Assembly: GCF_011806405.1 (NCBI RefSeq)
Contig: NZ_JAATOW010000011.1
Span: 1 to 64,000, forward strand
Origin: Pseudooceanicola sp. HF7
GTDB taxonomy: Bacteria; Pseudomonadota; Alphaproteobacteria; Rhodobacterales; Rhodobacteraceae
Direction of reading: 5' to 3'
Length of the DNA stretch: 64,000 bases
Under the pieces are notes generated by a model that was given only the letters and a program-made list of their open reading frames with translations, had not been told where the DNA came from and ran no database searches. The translations under genes were made by a program, and so were the position numbers. This document shows positions 9,662 through 18,360 of the stretch, one piece after another (the first letter of the stretch is position 1; every line of letters starts with the position of its first letter).

Positions 9662-9977
9662 GGGGATCCTCGTTGAAACGAAATTACCATTAGGAATTCC
9701 TACAAGAAAGAAAATGCCTCTGTCAATTCGCTGCGACGCGGCGGTGACCCTAAGGGAGGGCGCGCTGCGCCAGCGCCGCCACCTGCCTGGCGCAGGGCAG
9801 GGGGATTTCCGAACGGAATCAAGTAAACAAGGGAAACACTGCCAGATGATCGCATTCTGTGAGACATAAAATTACTCAAGATGGTAAAAATAAGTTGCAA
9901 AGTTACTGCGCGAAACGTATCTCAAACCCAGCAGCCGCGATTCTGCATTGCGGCAATGGGAGCAACAGGAGGAGTTC
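9662..9977. promoter_or_regulatory. Divergent control region between ecm and ccr
   Basis: An unusually AT-rich spacer between two genes of one pathway. It holds a perfect 12-base palindrome TAGGAATTCCTA (9691-9702), about 30 bases upstream of the ecm start. At 9892-9904, about 75 bases before ccr, is AAGTTGCAAAGTT (reverse AACTTTGCAACTT). No ORF is supported. Confidence 0.55.
9892..9904 (-). promoter_or_regulatory. Candidate short-chain-acyl-CoA regulator (RamB/PccR-like) site
   Basis: The minus strand reads AACTTTGCAACTT. Regulators of the RamB/PccR (ScfR) family recognise TTTGCAAA-like sequences and control acetate and propionate metabolism, so the sequence and place fit. This is inference from a short motif. 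Confidence 0.35.
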
Positions 9978-11264
9978 ATGGCTTTGGATAGGCAGCAGGG
10001 GATCGCCCCCTACGAAGCGCCCGAAAAGGACCTTTACGAGGTGGGGGAACTGCCCCCGCTCGGCTATGTGCCCAAGAAGATGTACGCCTGGGCCATCCGT
10101 CGCGAACGCCACGGAGAGCCGGAAAGCTCCTTCCAGCAAGAGGTAGTGGATACGCCCGTGCTCGACAGCCATGAGGTTCTCGTGCTCGTGATGGCCGCCG
10201 GGGTGAACTACAACGGCATCTGGGCCGGGCTTGGCCAGCCGATCTCTCCCTTTGACGGACACGGCGCGCCCTATCACATCGCGGGCTCCGATGCCTCGGG
10301 TGTGATCTGGGCCGTGGGCTCCAGCGTGAAGAACTGGAAAGTGGGCGATGAGGTCGTGATCCACTGCAATCAGGACGATGGCGATGACGAGGAATGCAAC
10401 GGCGGCGACCCGATGTATTCCCCCAGCCAGCGGATCTGGGGCTATGAGACGCCGGATGGCTCTTTCGCGCAGTTCACCCGCGTCCAGGCCCAGCAGCTCA
10501 TGCCGCGCCCCAGGCACCTGACCTGGGAAGAAAGTGCCTGCTACACGCTGACCCTGGCCACCGCCTACCGGATGCTTTTCGGGCACCACCCGCATGAGCT
10601 CAAGCCCGGCCAGAACGTGCTGGTCTGGGGCGCCTCCGGGGGGCTGGGCAGCTTTGCCATCCAGCTGATCAACGCGGCGGGCGGCAATGCGATCGGCGTG
10701 ATCTCGGAAGAGGACAAGCGCGATTTCGTCATGAGCCTGGGCGCCAAGGGCGTCATCAACCGCAAGGAGTTCAACTGCTGGGGCCAGCTTCCCACGGTCA
10801 ACACGCCCGAATACGCGGATTGGTTCAAGGAAGTGCGCAAGTTCGGCAAGGCCATCTGGGACATCACCGGCAAGGGCAACAACGTGGACATCGTCTTCGA
10901 ACATCCGGGCGAGGCGACCTTCCCGGTCTCCACCTTCGTGTGCAAGAAGGGCGGCATGGTGGTGATCTGCGCCGGGACCTCCGGGTTCAACTGCACTTTC
11001 GACGTGCGCTATCTCTGGATGCACCAGAAGCGCGTGCAGGGCAGCCACTTTGCCCATCTCAAGCAGGCCTCGGCGGCGAACAAGCTGATGATCGAACGCC
11101 GGATCGACCCCTGCATGTCAGAGGTCTTCCCCTGGGAAGAGATCCCGCGCGCCCATACCAAGATGCTGCGCAACCAGCACAAGCCCGGCAACATGGCCGT
11201 GCTGGTCCAGGCCCCGCGCACGGGTCTGCGCACGGTCGAAGACGTGCTAGAGGCGCGCTCCTGA
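9978..11264 (+). CDS. ccr: Crotonyl-CoA carboxylase/reductase
   Basis: NADPH-dependent reductive carboxylation of crotonyl-CoA to (2S)-ethylmalonyl-CoA, the key step of the ethylmalonyl-CoA pathway. A medium-chain dehydrogenase/reductase fold of 428 residues. The N-terminal substrate domain has GVNYNGIW (near 75-82). The Rossmann motif is WGASGGLGSFA (near 215), and the conserved GSHFAHLK follows near 355. The start was set at the ATG with AGGAGG five bases before it. Downstream is a hairpin (11290-11317). It is divergent from ecm, and the two enzymes act in succession with an epimerase encoded elsewhere. Confidence 0.95.
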   Translation: MALDRQQGIAPYEAPEKDLYEVGELPPLGYVPKKMYAWAIRRERHGEPESSFQQEVVDTPVLDSHEVLVLVMAAGVNYNGIWAGLGQPISPFDGHGAPYHIAGSDASGVIWAVGSSVKNWKVGDEVVIHCNQDDGDDEECNGGDPMYSPSQRIWGYETPDGSFAQFTRVQAQQLMPRPRHLTWEESACYTLTLATAYRMLFGHHPHELKPGQNVLVWGASGGLGSFAIQLINAAGGNAIGVISEEDKRDFVMSLGAKGVINRKEFNCWGQLPTVNTPEYADWFKEVRKFGKAIWDITGKGNNVDIVFEHPGEATFPVSTFVCKKGGMVVICAGTSGFNCTFDVRYLWMHQKRVQGSHFAHLKQASAANKLMIERRIDPCMSEVFPWEEIPRAHTKMLRNQHKPGNMAVLVQAPRTGLRTVEDVLEARS

Positions 11265-11289
11265 GCGGGCCCAGGGCGGGACGGTTTGA

Positions 11290-11317
11290 AGATCCTAACG
11301 ATTTGTTAGGGGGATCT
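11290..11317 (+). terminator. Hairpin downstream of ccr
   Basis: The arms AGAT and CCTAAC pair with GTTAGG and ATCT around the loop GATTT, with a three-G bulge. It lies 25 bases past the ccr stop. There is no T-tract, so it may be a weak terminator or an mRNA-stabilising structure. Confidence 0.4.
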
Positions 11318-11492
11318 CTGCCACAGTAACGGATGAGTCGGGGGACTCCGGATATCGTCAGGGGGCCTGGGCCCCGGCCGGGCAGGCTGCTGCCCGGTGG
11401 GTCAGGCCCATCTGGCGGATCCGAAGGGGATCGGTTCACGACCGATGGCGGCACCTCTGTGCCGTTGCGGTCTGACAAGGTGGAGAGAGATC

Positions 11493-11768
11493 ATGCGCGT
11501 TCAGCAAGGATACCAGACGGAACCAAGCCCGCCGCCCTTTCCCAGGGTGGCGCGCGATCAATGGATGGTCGACGTGATCGCCGACCTGCAGGAGGCCGCG
11601 AAGGAACGCGGCATGATGCGGCTGGTGGATGAACTGGCGGTCTGTACGCGGATCACCCAGGAAGAGATCTATCGCAAGCGCATGGAAGCCCTTGCGCCGC
11701 GCCGCACCGTTCAGGAGGCAGATCGCTACTATCCCTCCAGCCCGCCCGCGGGCTACCGGCGCAACTGA
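11493..11768 (+). CDS. Small hypothetical protein, paralogue of the 12129-12392 product
   Basis: A 91-residue protein of unknown function. After a Pro-rich start it has a helical core with W-M-V-D-V-I-x-D-L and ERGM (residues about 20-45), closing with a Tyr/Pro-rich tail. The core aligns with the product of the next small gene (W-M-I-D-V-L-x-D-L and DRGL), so the two are probably paralogues. The ATG at 11493 follows GGAGAGAGA, a fair ribosome-binding site; a longer ORF upstream runs through GC-rich hairpins and is not believed. No domain is recognised. Confidence 0.65.
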   Translation: MRVQQGYQTEPSPPPFPRVARDQWMVDVIADLQEAAKERGMMRLVDELAVCTRITQEEIYRKRMEALAPRRTVQEADRYYPSSPPAGYRRN

Positions 11769-12128
11769 CCGCGCCACGCAAGGCCCGCGCGGCCCCACTG
11801 GCCGCGCCCGCCCTCAGGATCATTTGCCGGGATCACCGGGGTAGAGGATCACGGGCGCAAAAATCATGGGCGCAAGTGTCAACGGGGCGGAGATAACAGG
11901 GACAAAGCCGCGCTTGTCGCGGCTCAACGCCGTGTTCGCGCCCGTTAAATCCCTTTCCCAAATCCCCTCTGACACCCCTTGCCGTAGGCGCAAGCAGCCC
12001 CGCCATGGCTTGCCGGGGGCGCGGCGCCTTGCGGGCCGGAAGGCGCCTGACGTGGCGAAAAGATAGAAATCAAATGCAACCTATGGTTTATTTCGCATGT
12101 GTCTTTTGTGATTTGAAATCAGTAACGA
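11769..12128. other. Intergenic region between two paralogous small genes
   Basis: About 360 bases. It holds two near-identical 13-mers 16 bases apart (ATCACGGGCGCAA and ATCATGGGCGCAA near 11849-11878) and a small hairpin around GCCGCGCTTGTCGCGGC (11911-11927). It becomes AT-rich in the last 60 bases, where the promoter of the next gene probably lies. Confidence 0.4.
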
Positions 12129-12392
12129 GTGGATGGGGCCGAAGGAATGGTGCGGCAAGGCGACCTCTGGATGATCGACGTGCTGACCGATCTTCTGCGC
12201 GTCGCGCAGGACAGGGGCCTGGACAACATGGCGGCACAGATCGTCACGACGATCCAGGTTGGCCGGCAGGAAATCCAGCAGCAGGCCCAGGACAAGGGCG
12301 AAACGGCAGGGGCAGGGGCGCAGGATGACCATGCCTCGGCCCGGGGCAGCCGCCGGATCACGGGCGATGGCAACGACGGGGATGCGGGCTGA
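12129..12392 (+). CDS. Small hypothetical protein, paralogue of the 11493-11768 product
   Basis: An 87-residue protein with a GTG start here, or the in-frame ATG at 12147. Neither has a strong ribosome-binding site. The core (residues 8-55) contains LWMIDVLTDLLRVAQDRG, related to the product of the preceding small gene. The C-terminal third is low-complexity Gly/Asp/Ala. The function is unknown. It lies 138 bases before the RecD-like helicase gene and in the same direction. Confidence 0.55.
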   Translation: MDGAEGMVRQGDLWMIDVLTDLLRVAQDRGLDNMAAQIVTTIQVGRQEIQQQAQDKGETAGAGAQDDHASARGSRRITGDGNDGDAG

Positions 12393-12530
12393 GCCTTCGC
12401 CGGGGGGCTAGGCGGGCCGTGACGCCGCGCGCGCGGGTGCCCCCACAAGACGCGGTTTCCATGCGATTTCCCGGTGCCTGACGCCCGCCCCCCGCTGGTG
12501 CTTTTGCCCGCCAGGCTGTAGCGTCGCGCC

Positions 12531-14069
12531 ATGACGCTCCCCGCCCTTACCTTCTCTGATGACCAGGCCGAAGCCTATGACCGCATCGCCGAGGCGCTGC
12601 GCGGTGCCGGCATCGATCTGGAGGCCGGCACGACCCAACCCGCGCAAGAGGGCCGCTCCCGCGTGATGGCCGTGATCGGCAAGGCGGGGTCGGGCAAGAC
12701 GCTGCTGCTCTCGGCCCTGGCCGAGGCCGCCGAGGCCGCCGGCCTGGCGCTGGTGACCGGCGATTACGAGCCCAAGCGCGCCAAGGAAGCCCGCAGCATC
12801 GCCATCCTGGCGCCCACGAACAAGGCGGCCTCTGTCCTGCGGCTGCGCGGGGTGCCCGCGACCACGATTCACCGCATCCTCTATACGCCGGTCTATGACC
12901 CGGAATACGAGAAGATCGCGGAGTGGCTGGAAGGCCGGGGCGACAAGCCAGAGATCGAGGGGCTGACCGAAGAGGCGCTGGACCGCGCCCGGCTCAGCTA
13001 TGAAAGCCACCGCTCGGTGCCAGCGGCGCTGGCCATGGCGGGGCTGCGGGGCTCGGATTTCATCACCGGCTGGAAACGGCGCGACGATCCGCTGGACCTG
13101 GGCTTCGTGGACGAGGCCTCGATGCTGGATGAAAAGCAACTCGATGACCTGAAAGAGATCTTTCCCAACCTGGTGCTTTTCGGGGATCCGGCGCAGCTGG
13201 CCCCGGTGGGGCAATCCGGCGAGATGGTGTTCGAGAAGCTGCCGGAACCCGCCCGGCTTGAGCTAAGCCGCATTCACCGCCAGGACGCGGGCAACCCGAT
13301 CCTGGACCTGGCCCATGCCCTGGCCGATCCGCTGGTGGATTTCTATCGGTTCGAACGCATGGTCGAAGAGGCCGCGCAGCGCGATGACCGCGTGGTCTGG
13401 GCCAGCCGGGTCGAGGCGGAGCTGATGGCGCGCTCGCCCGTGCTGGTCTGGCGCAACGCGACCCGGATCCGGCTGATCCATGCCTTCCGCAACGCCTACG
13501 GCGCGCCGGAAGATGCGCTGCTGCCCGGAGAGCCGCTGATCTGCGACGGCATCGAACTGCCGCTCAAGCACCGCAAGAAGCGGCTGGACCTGGAGGCACG
13601 CGGGCTGATCAAGGGCGCGCAGGTGATCTACCTGGGCCCCGGCCAGCGCGCGGGGTTCTCCCGCCTGCACGTGGTGGGGGCAGAGAACCCGCAGGTGTCC
13701 GCGGCCTCCATCGTGAAGATCGAGAAACCGGGCGAGGAAGAGCCCTTTATCCCCTATGCGGCGCGCATGGGGGCGACCTTCCTGCACGGGGCGGCGGTGA
13801 CGATCCACAAGGCGCAGGGCAGCCAGTGGGGCGATGTGCAGGTCTTTGCGCCGGATATCTACGCGGCTTTCCGCGCCGGGCGGAACGAGGCCGGGCAACC
13901 GCTGTGGAAGCGGTTGGCCTATGTCGCGATCACGCGGGCAGAGCAGCGTCTGCTCTGGGTGACGCGGGCGATGCTGAAGAAGCCCGATGATGCGCTTGGG
14001 GTGGAGGATCTGCGCGCCCAGCGGGTTGCCGCGCCGCTAGAGCTGTCCGCCCAGGTCGAGGGCGAGTAG
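12531..14069 (+). CDS. ATP-dependent RecD-like (superfamily 1) DNA helicase
   Basis: A 512-residue helicase. It shows Walker A GKAGSGKT (about 51-58), a motif Ia-like APTNKAA, Walker B as FVDEAS (near 195), GDPAQLAPV (motif III region, about 222), the SH3-like/2B insertion, and near the C-terminus HKAQGSQW and VAITRAEQRL (motifs V-VI). It is much shorter than RecD2 and lacks RecB/RecC partners nearby, so it resembles the Dda/RecD-like single-subunit helicases. The role is probably DNA repair or recombination, unproven. The ATG at 12531 follows a weak ribosome-binding site. Confidence 0.85.
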   Translation: MTLPALTFSDDQAEAYDRIAEALRGAGIDLEAGTTQPAQEGRSRVMAVIGKAGSGKTLLLSALAEAAEAAGLALVTGDYEPKRAKEARSIAILAPTNKAASVLRLRGVPATTIHRILYTPVYDPEYEKIAEWLEGRGDKPEIEGLTEEALDRARLSYESHRSVPAALAMAGLRGSDFITGWKRRDDPLDLGFVDEASMLDEKQLDDLKEIFPNLVLFGDPAQLAPVGQSGEMVFEKLPEPARLELSRIHRQDAGNPILDLAHALADPLVDFYRFERMVEEAAQRDDRVVWASRVEAELMARSPVLVWRNATRIRLIHAFRNAYGAPEDALLPGEPLICDGIELPLKHRKKRLDLEARGLIKGAQVIYLGPGQRAGFSRLHVVGAENPQVSAASIVKIEKPGEEEPFIPYAARMGATFLHGAAVTIHKAQGSQWGDVQVFAPDIYAAFRAGRNEAGQPLWKRLAYVAITRAEQRLLWVTRAMLKKPDDALGVEDLRAQRVAAPLELSAQVEGE

Positions 14070-14149
14070 GGGGGCTTTGCCCCCCACGCTTTCGGCCCCC
14101 TCGATGGGGGCCGAAAGCGTTCCCCCCAGAGTTTTTCGGCAAGAAGAAG
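14069..14149. repeat. Composite palindromic element between convergent genes
   Basis: It begins on the last base of the helicase stop codon. It combines GGGGGGCTTTGCCCCCC (14069-14085), a perfect 15-bp inverted repeat with loop TCGAT (14086-14120), and an inverted copy of the dispersed repeat seen at 3361 and 26351 (14128-14149, ending GGCAAGAAGAAG). It sits between two gene 3' ends and probably ends transcription from both sides. Confidence 0.6.
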
Positions 14150-14215
14150 ACAGGGGGCGGTGCCCGGACGGCGGCGGGCGCGTGTCGTGGTCCCGGATGG
14201 TGGTCGGGGCCGGGC

Positions 14216-15196
14216 TCAGATCGTCTGGCGTTTGAGCATCGGGCGGTAGAGCAGCACCATGGCGCTTGCGCTGGCCAGCAGCGCCAGGCCGCCCAGGCCC
14301 TGTTGGGCCAGGGAATGGCCGGGGCTGCCGACCTCTGCCGTCAGCAGGAAGATCATGAAGCTGTCCATGCCAAGGGCGGCGGTGCGGGGATTGCAGCGCA
14401 GCCAGGCCAGGGCGCCGAAGAAGGCCGCCGTGAGGGCCAGCATCACGGTCATGTCGGTGCCGGTGGCGCTTAGCAGGGCGCGATAGGCCAGGCCGGTGGC
14501 CAGGCCGATGGTGACACCGGGCAGCAGGTATTTCACCAGCGGGCGGGGATCCGGGATCGTGCCGACCAGGATGGCGTAGATGCAGATTGCCAGGCCCGCA
14601 GAGACGGCGACAGGCCCGCCGAAGATCTCTGCCAGGAGCATGGCGCCCATGGCACCGAGGCCGGCGATCATCCCGCGGGGCAGGGTCTTTTGGCGGCCGT
14701 GATCGATGCGCAGCGGCATCCGCGTGCCCCGCGGGCCGGTGAAGGCCACGGTGGCCAGGGTCACGGCGATCACGCCGATCAGCGTGCACCAGACCCGGTC
14801 CACGGCCAGCACCACGGGATCGGACTGGAAGGCGACGGCCGGCAGCAACACCACGGCCACGGTCATGGCCGCCAAGGTCGCGCCGTAGGAATAGACCGTG
14901 CCGATCCAGAAGCTGAGCGCGGTGAAGCCGCCCACCAGCAGGCCCAGGGCAATGACGTGGAAGGCCACGCTGTCGCTGGTCAGCAGGACGCCAAGGCCCA
15001 GGGCCGCGCCCACCAGCGTGCCCAGCACCCGCAGCACGCCGCGGATCAGCAGGTCCTGCCGGTAGGGCTGGACCACGACCCAGACGGGCATGGCGGCCCA
15101 GAAGGGATGGCTGAGCCCCAGGGCCATTGCCAGGGAGAGCGCGCCGAAGGCGGCGACGAAAAGCTGGAGGGCCTTGAAATGGGGCGTATCGGTCAT
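14216..15196 (-). CDS. FUSC family membrane protein (putative aromatic-acid or small-molecule exporter)
   Basis: A 326-residue inner-membrane protein with about eight to ten hydrophobic segments in two halves. The half-way cytoplasmic loop is short (residues about 175-190: PLRIDHGRQKTLPRG). The pattern FWAAMPVWVVVQP near residue 30 is typical of the FUSC (fusaric-acid-resistance/AaeB-like) superfamily. The substrate is unknown. The ATG at 15196 follows AGGA; an extension of 23 codons upstream is possible but lacks support. Confidence 0.75.
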   Translation of the reverse strand: MTDTPHFKALQLFVAAFGALSLAMALGLSHPFWAAMPVWVVVQPYRQDLLIRGVLRVLGTLVGAALGLGVLLTSDSVAFHVIALGLLVGGFTALSFWIGTVYSYGATLAAMTVAVVLLPAVAFQSDPVVLAVDRVWCTLIGVIAVTLATVAFTGPRGTRMPLRIDHGRQKTLPRGMIAGLGAMGAMLLAEIFGGPVAVSAGLAICIYAILVGTIPDPRPLVKYLLPGVTIGLATGLAYRALLSATGTDMTVMLALTAAFFGALAWLRCNPRTAALGMDSFMIFLLTAEVGSPGHSLAQQGLGGLALLASASAMVLLYRPMLKRQTI

Positions 15197-15337
15197 GCCG
15201 GTCCTGTTGATCTGACTTCGGAAGACCCGGGCTGTACACCCGGTGGCTTCTCGAAGGCAAATCAACCCCGGCCTGACGCCTGCGCATGGCTGGGCCCGCG
15301 CGGTGCGGATCCGGCGTGGCGCCTGGTGCCTGGTGGC

Positions 15338-16213
15338 TTAGCGGGTGGGGACGGGCGTGTCGCCGCGGTAATCGTAGAAGCCGCGCCCGGACTTGCGGCC
15401 CAGCCAGCCGGCCTCCACGTATTTGGTCAGCAGCGGGCAGGGGCGGTACTTGGTATCGGCCAGCCCTTCGTGCAGCACGTTCATGATCGCCAGGCAGGTG
15501 TCCAGCCCGATGAAATCGGCCAGCTCCAGCGGGCCCATCGGGTGATTGGCGCCCAGCTTCATCGCCTCGTCGATGGAGCGTACGTTGCCGACGCCTTCGT
15601 AGAGCGTGTAGACGGCCTCATTGATCATCGGCATCAGGATGCGGTTGACGATGAAGGCGGGGAAATCCTCGGCGCTGGCGGCGGTCTTGCCGATGGTCTC
15701 CACCACCTTGAGGCAGGCCTTGTAGGTGGGTTCATCCGTGGCGATGCCGCGGATCAGCTCCACCAGCTGCATCACCGGCACGGGGTTCATGAAGTGGAAG
15801 CCCATGAACTTTTCCGGCCGGTCCGTGCGGCTGGCCAGGCGCGTGATGGAGATGGAAGAGGTATTGGAGGTCAGGATCGTTTCCGGCTTCAGGTGCGGCA
15901 GCAGCTCGGCAAAGATGGCTTCCTTGACCGACTCGCGCTCCGTCGCGGCCTCGATCACCAGGTCGGTGGGGCCCAGGTCCGCCAGCGTCATGGTGGTGGA
16001 AATCCGCCCCATGGCGGCATCCTTTTCCACCTGGGTGATCTTTTCGCGGCTGACCTGCCGGTCGAGGTTGCGCGACACGAGGTCCAGCGCCTTGTCCAGC
16101 GCCTCCTGGCTGATGTCGTTGAGCAAGACGTCATAGCCGGAAAGCGCCAGCACATGGGCGATGCCATTGCCCATTTGTCCCGCGCCGATCACGCCGATCT
16201 TCCTGATGTCCAC
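15338..16213 (-). CDS. hbdA: 3-hydroxybutyryl-CoA dehydrogenase
   Basis: Oxidises or reduces 3-hydroxybutyryl-CoA/acetoacetyl-CoA with NAD(P), linking fatty-acid and polyhydroxybutyrate intermediates to crotonyl-CoA. A 291-residue single-domain-pair enzyme. It has the Rossmann motif GAGQMGNG (about 10-17), the SNTSS loop (near 115-119), the catalytic His in FHFMNPVP (near 138) and the C-terminal GRKSGRGFYDY. Its substrate and product lie next to the Ccr reaction, which fits a genome using the ethylmalonyl-CoA pathway. Confidence 0.93.
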   Translation of the reverse strand: MDIRKIGVIGAGQMGNGIAHVLALSGYDVLLNDISQEALDKALDLVSRNLDRQVSREKITQVEKDAAMGRISTTMTLADLGPTDLVIEAATERESVKEAIFAELLPHLKPETILTSNTSSISITRLASRTDRPEKFMGFHFMNPVPVMQLVELIRGIATDEPTYKACLKVVETIGKTAASAEDFPAFIVNRILMPMINEAVYTLYEGVGNVRSIDEAMKLGANHPMGPLELADFIGLDTCLAIMNVLHEGLADTKYRPCPLLTKYVEAGWLGRKSGRGFYDYRGDTPVPTR

Positions 16214-16381
16214 GCCGCTCTCCTTCGTCTGATGTCGCGCGCAATGTGGCCAAATGCGCTGGCCGCCGCAAGCCTTCGCTGCGCTGCCGCGTCGAATTCA
16301 CTAAATCTCCCGGCTTAGCCACTTGGCAAGATTTCTGCCTCATGACCGGGGCCCAGGGGTTTCGCACCAGGGGAGAGATCG

Positions 16382-17248
16382 ATGTCCATCATACAGCAGG
16401 GCCTGGGCGGGCTGGAGTATTTTCCCTGCCATTACGGGCAGAGCGCGCAGCTGTTTCGCGGGCCTACGCGCGCGCTTGAGGGGGAGTACATGGTCTTTCT
16501 CGGCGGGGATGAGACCTATGGTCGTTTCGTCGCACGGCCCTATCCCTGCATGGTGGAAGAGGATTCCGGCCTGCCGGCGGTGAACCTGGCGATTCCCAAT
16601 GCCGGGCCGGATGCCTGGCTGGCGGATCCCGATCTGCTGAAGGTGATCAATGGCGCGCGCGCCGTGGTGCTGCGCCTGCCCGGCGCGCGCAACATGTCCA
16701 ACCGCTATTACGCCGTCCACCCGCGCCGCAACGATCGCTTCCTGCAGGCCACCGGGCTGATGCGCGGCCTTTTTCCAGAGGTCGATTTCACTGCCTTCCA
16801 CTACACCGGCCACCTGCTGAGCAGCCTGCGCGAGCTGGATGGCGCGCGCTTTGCCACTCTGCGGGCAGAGCTTCAGGCGGCCTGGCTGTTGCGGATGCAG
16901 CTTCTGCTAGGGCGCATCGCGCCGCCGGTGATGCTGTTCTGGTTCGCCCGCCATGCCCCCGGTGTGCCGGGCGAAGAGGGCACACAAGCCGATGAACTGT
17001 CCGGCGATCCGGCCTTCGTGACCCAGGAGATGGTGGCGCGGCTGAGCGAGACCGCCGAAGGCCTGGCTTGCGCCGTGCCCAGTGCCGATCTTCTGGCCCT
17101 TGGCAGCCGGGGGATGTTCTTCACCGAGGCCCAGGCAGAGGCCGCCGCCCGCATGTTGCCGGTGGCCGCCCATGAGCTTGCCGCCGAAATGCTGGTGGGG
17201 CCCCTGACCGCCATGCTCAGCGAAAAGCGCCCCCGCCACCTGCGCTAG
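16382..17248 (+). CDS. DUF6473 family protein
   Basis: A 288-residue cytosolic protein of the Rhodobacteraceae family DUF6473. Family features are the N-terminal YFPCHYG, LFRGP and FLGGDETYGRF (residues 13-48) and PNAGPDAWL near 77. Members resemble SGNH-like hydrolase/sulfotransferase neighbours, but the function is not established. The ATG at 16382 follows GGGGAGAG. It is divergent from hbdA. Confidence 0.72.
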   Translation: MSIIQQGLGGLEYFPCHYGQSAQLFRGPTRALEGEYMVFLGGDETYGRFVARPYPCMVEEDSGLPAVNLAIPNAGPDAWLADPDLLKVINGARAVVLRLPGARNMSNRYYAVHPRRNDRFLQATGLMRGLFPEVDFTAFHYTGHLLSSLRELDGARFATLRAELQAAWLLRMQLLLGRIAPPVMLFWFARHAPGVPGEEGTQADELSGDPAFVTQEMVARLSETAEGLACAVPSADLLALGSRGMFFTEAQAEAAARMLPVAAHELAAEMLVGPLTAMLSEKRPRHLR

Positions 17249-17295
17249 GAGCGCCAAGGGAGGGGAGCGCAGGGGGGAGCTGCCTAAGGGGAGGG

Positions 17296-17339
17296 AGCAC
17301 CGGTGTCGCCGGGGGCAGGGCCCCCGCTCCGCCGGTGCT
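17296..17339. repeat. Nested palindrome with GGGGGC/GCCCCC core
   Basis: The outer arms AGCACCGG and CCGGTGCT enclose GGGGGC-AGG-GCCCCC. It lies between convergent ends (DUF6473 gene and etfA). The same GGGGGC/GCCCCC core recurs at 14069, 22814 and inside xdhB at 30099. Confidence 0.5.
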
Positions 17340-17366
17340 TGTCGCTTGCGCTCCCGCGCGAAACGC

Positions 17367-17392
17367 AAAAGGCCCGCCAGTCCTGGCGGGCC
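17367..17392 (-). terminator. Rho-independent terminator of etfBA
   Basis: A 9-bp perfect stem GGCCCGCCA/TGGCGGGCC with a four-base loop. On the minus strand it is followed by TTTTGCGTTT. It lies about 40 bases beyond the etfA stop. Confidence 0.85.
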
Positions 17393-17433
17393 TTCGCAAG
17401 ATCCGTGGGGTGGGGGTGACCCCACCTTGCACC

Positions 17434-18360
17434 TCAGAGCTTTTCGATCAGCTCTGGCACGGCTTCGAAGAGGTCGGCGACCAGGCCGAAATCGGCAACC
17501 TGGAAGATCGGCGCCTCTTCGTCCTTGTTGATCGCCACGATGACCTTGGAATCCTTCATCCCCGCAAGGTGCTGGATCGCACCGGAGATGCCGACGGCCA
17601 CGTAGAGATCCGGCGCCACGACCTTGCCGGTCTGACCGACCTGCCAGTCGTTCGGCGCAAAGCCCGAATCCACTGCCGCACGGGAGGCGCCGACAGCCGC
17701 CCCCAGCTTGTCCGCCAGCTTCTCGATCAGCGCGAAGTCCTCCTCGGAGCCAACGCCACGGCCACCCGACACCACGACCCCGGCAGAGGTCAGCTCGGGA
17801 CGGTCGCTTTCGGCCACCTTGTCCTCGACCCATTCCGACAGGCCGGGATCTTCGGCGGCAGAGACGGCCTCGACAGCGGCGGAGCCACCATCACCGGCGG
17901 CATCGAAGGTGGAGGTCCGGAAGGTGATGACCTTCTTGGGATCCATCGACTTGACGGTCTGCACGGCGTTGCCGGCATAGATCGGACGCTCGAAGGTATC
18001 GGCATCGACCACGGCGGTCACGTCGGACAGGATCATCACGTCCAGCAGGGCGGCGACGCGCGGCAGGATGTTCTTGGCATCCGTGGTCGCGGGGGCCACG
18101 ATGTGGTCGTAATCCGCGCCCAGCTTGGCCAGCAGGACCGACACCGGCTCTGCCAGGCGGTGGCCATACAGCGCATCCTCGGCGGTCAGCACCTTGGCGA
18201 CACCGGCGATCTTGGCGGCTTCACCGGCGGCATCGGCGACGGAGGCCCCGACGCAGAGCACATGCACATCGCCCAGCTTGGCGGCCGCGGTCACGGCCTT
18301 GGCGGTGGCATCCAGGGCCAGCACGCCGTCATTGATTTCGGCAAGCAGAAGAACAGCCAT
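17434..18360 (-). CDS. etfA: Electron transfer flavoprotein alpha subunit
   Basis: The FAD-binding subunit of ETF, which passes electrons from acyl-CoA and N-methyl-glycine dehydrogenases to ETF:quinone oxidoreductase. 308 residues. The C-terminal FAD domain shows SGGRGVGS (near 195), [13 protein letters not shown] (near 265) and [12 protein letters not shown] (near 284). The start ATG shares one base with the etfB stop (TAATG). A strong terminator follows. Confidence 0.96.
   Translation of the reverse strand: MAVLLLAEINDGVLALDATAKAVTAAAKLGDVHVLCVGASVADAAGEAAKIAGVAKVLTAEDALYGHRLAEPVSVLLAKLGADYDHIVAPATTDAKNILPRVAALLDVMILSDVTAVVDADTFERPIYAGNAVQTVKSMDPKKVITFRTSTFDAAGDGGSAAVEAVSAAEDPGLSEWVEDKVAESDRPELTSAGVVVSGGRGVGSEEDFALIEKLADKLGAAVGASRAAVDSGFAPNDWQVGQTGKVVAPDLYVAVGISGAIQHLAGMKDSKVIVAINKDEEAPIFQVADFGLVADLFEAVPELIEKL

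Noticed and set aside
12408-13214. Minus-strand frame of 268 residues inside the helicase
   Set aside because: It lies antisense to the Walker A to motif III part of the helicase, with no signal for a gene.
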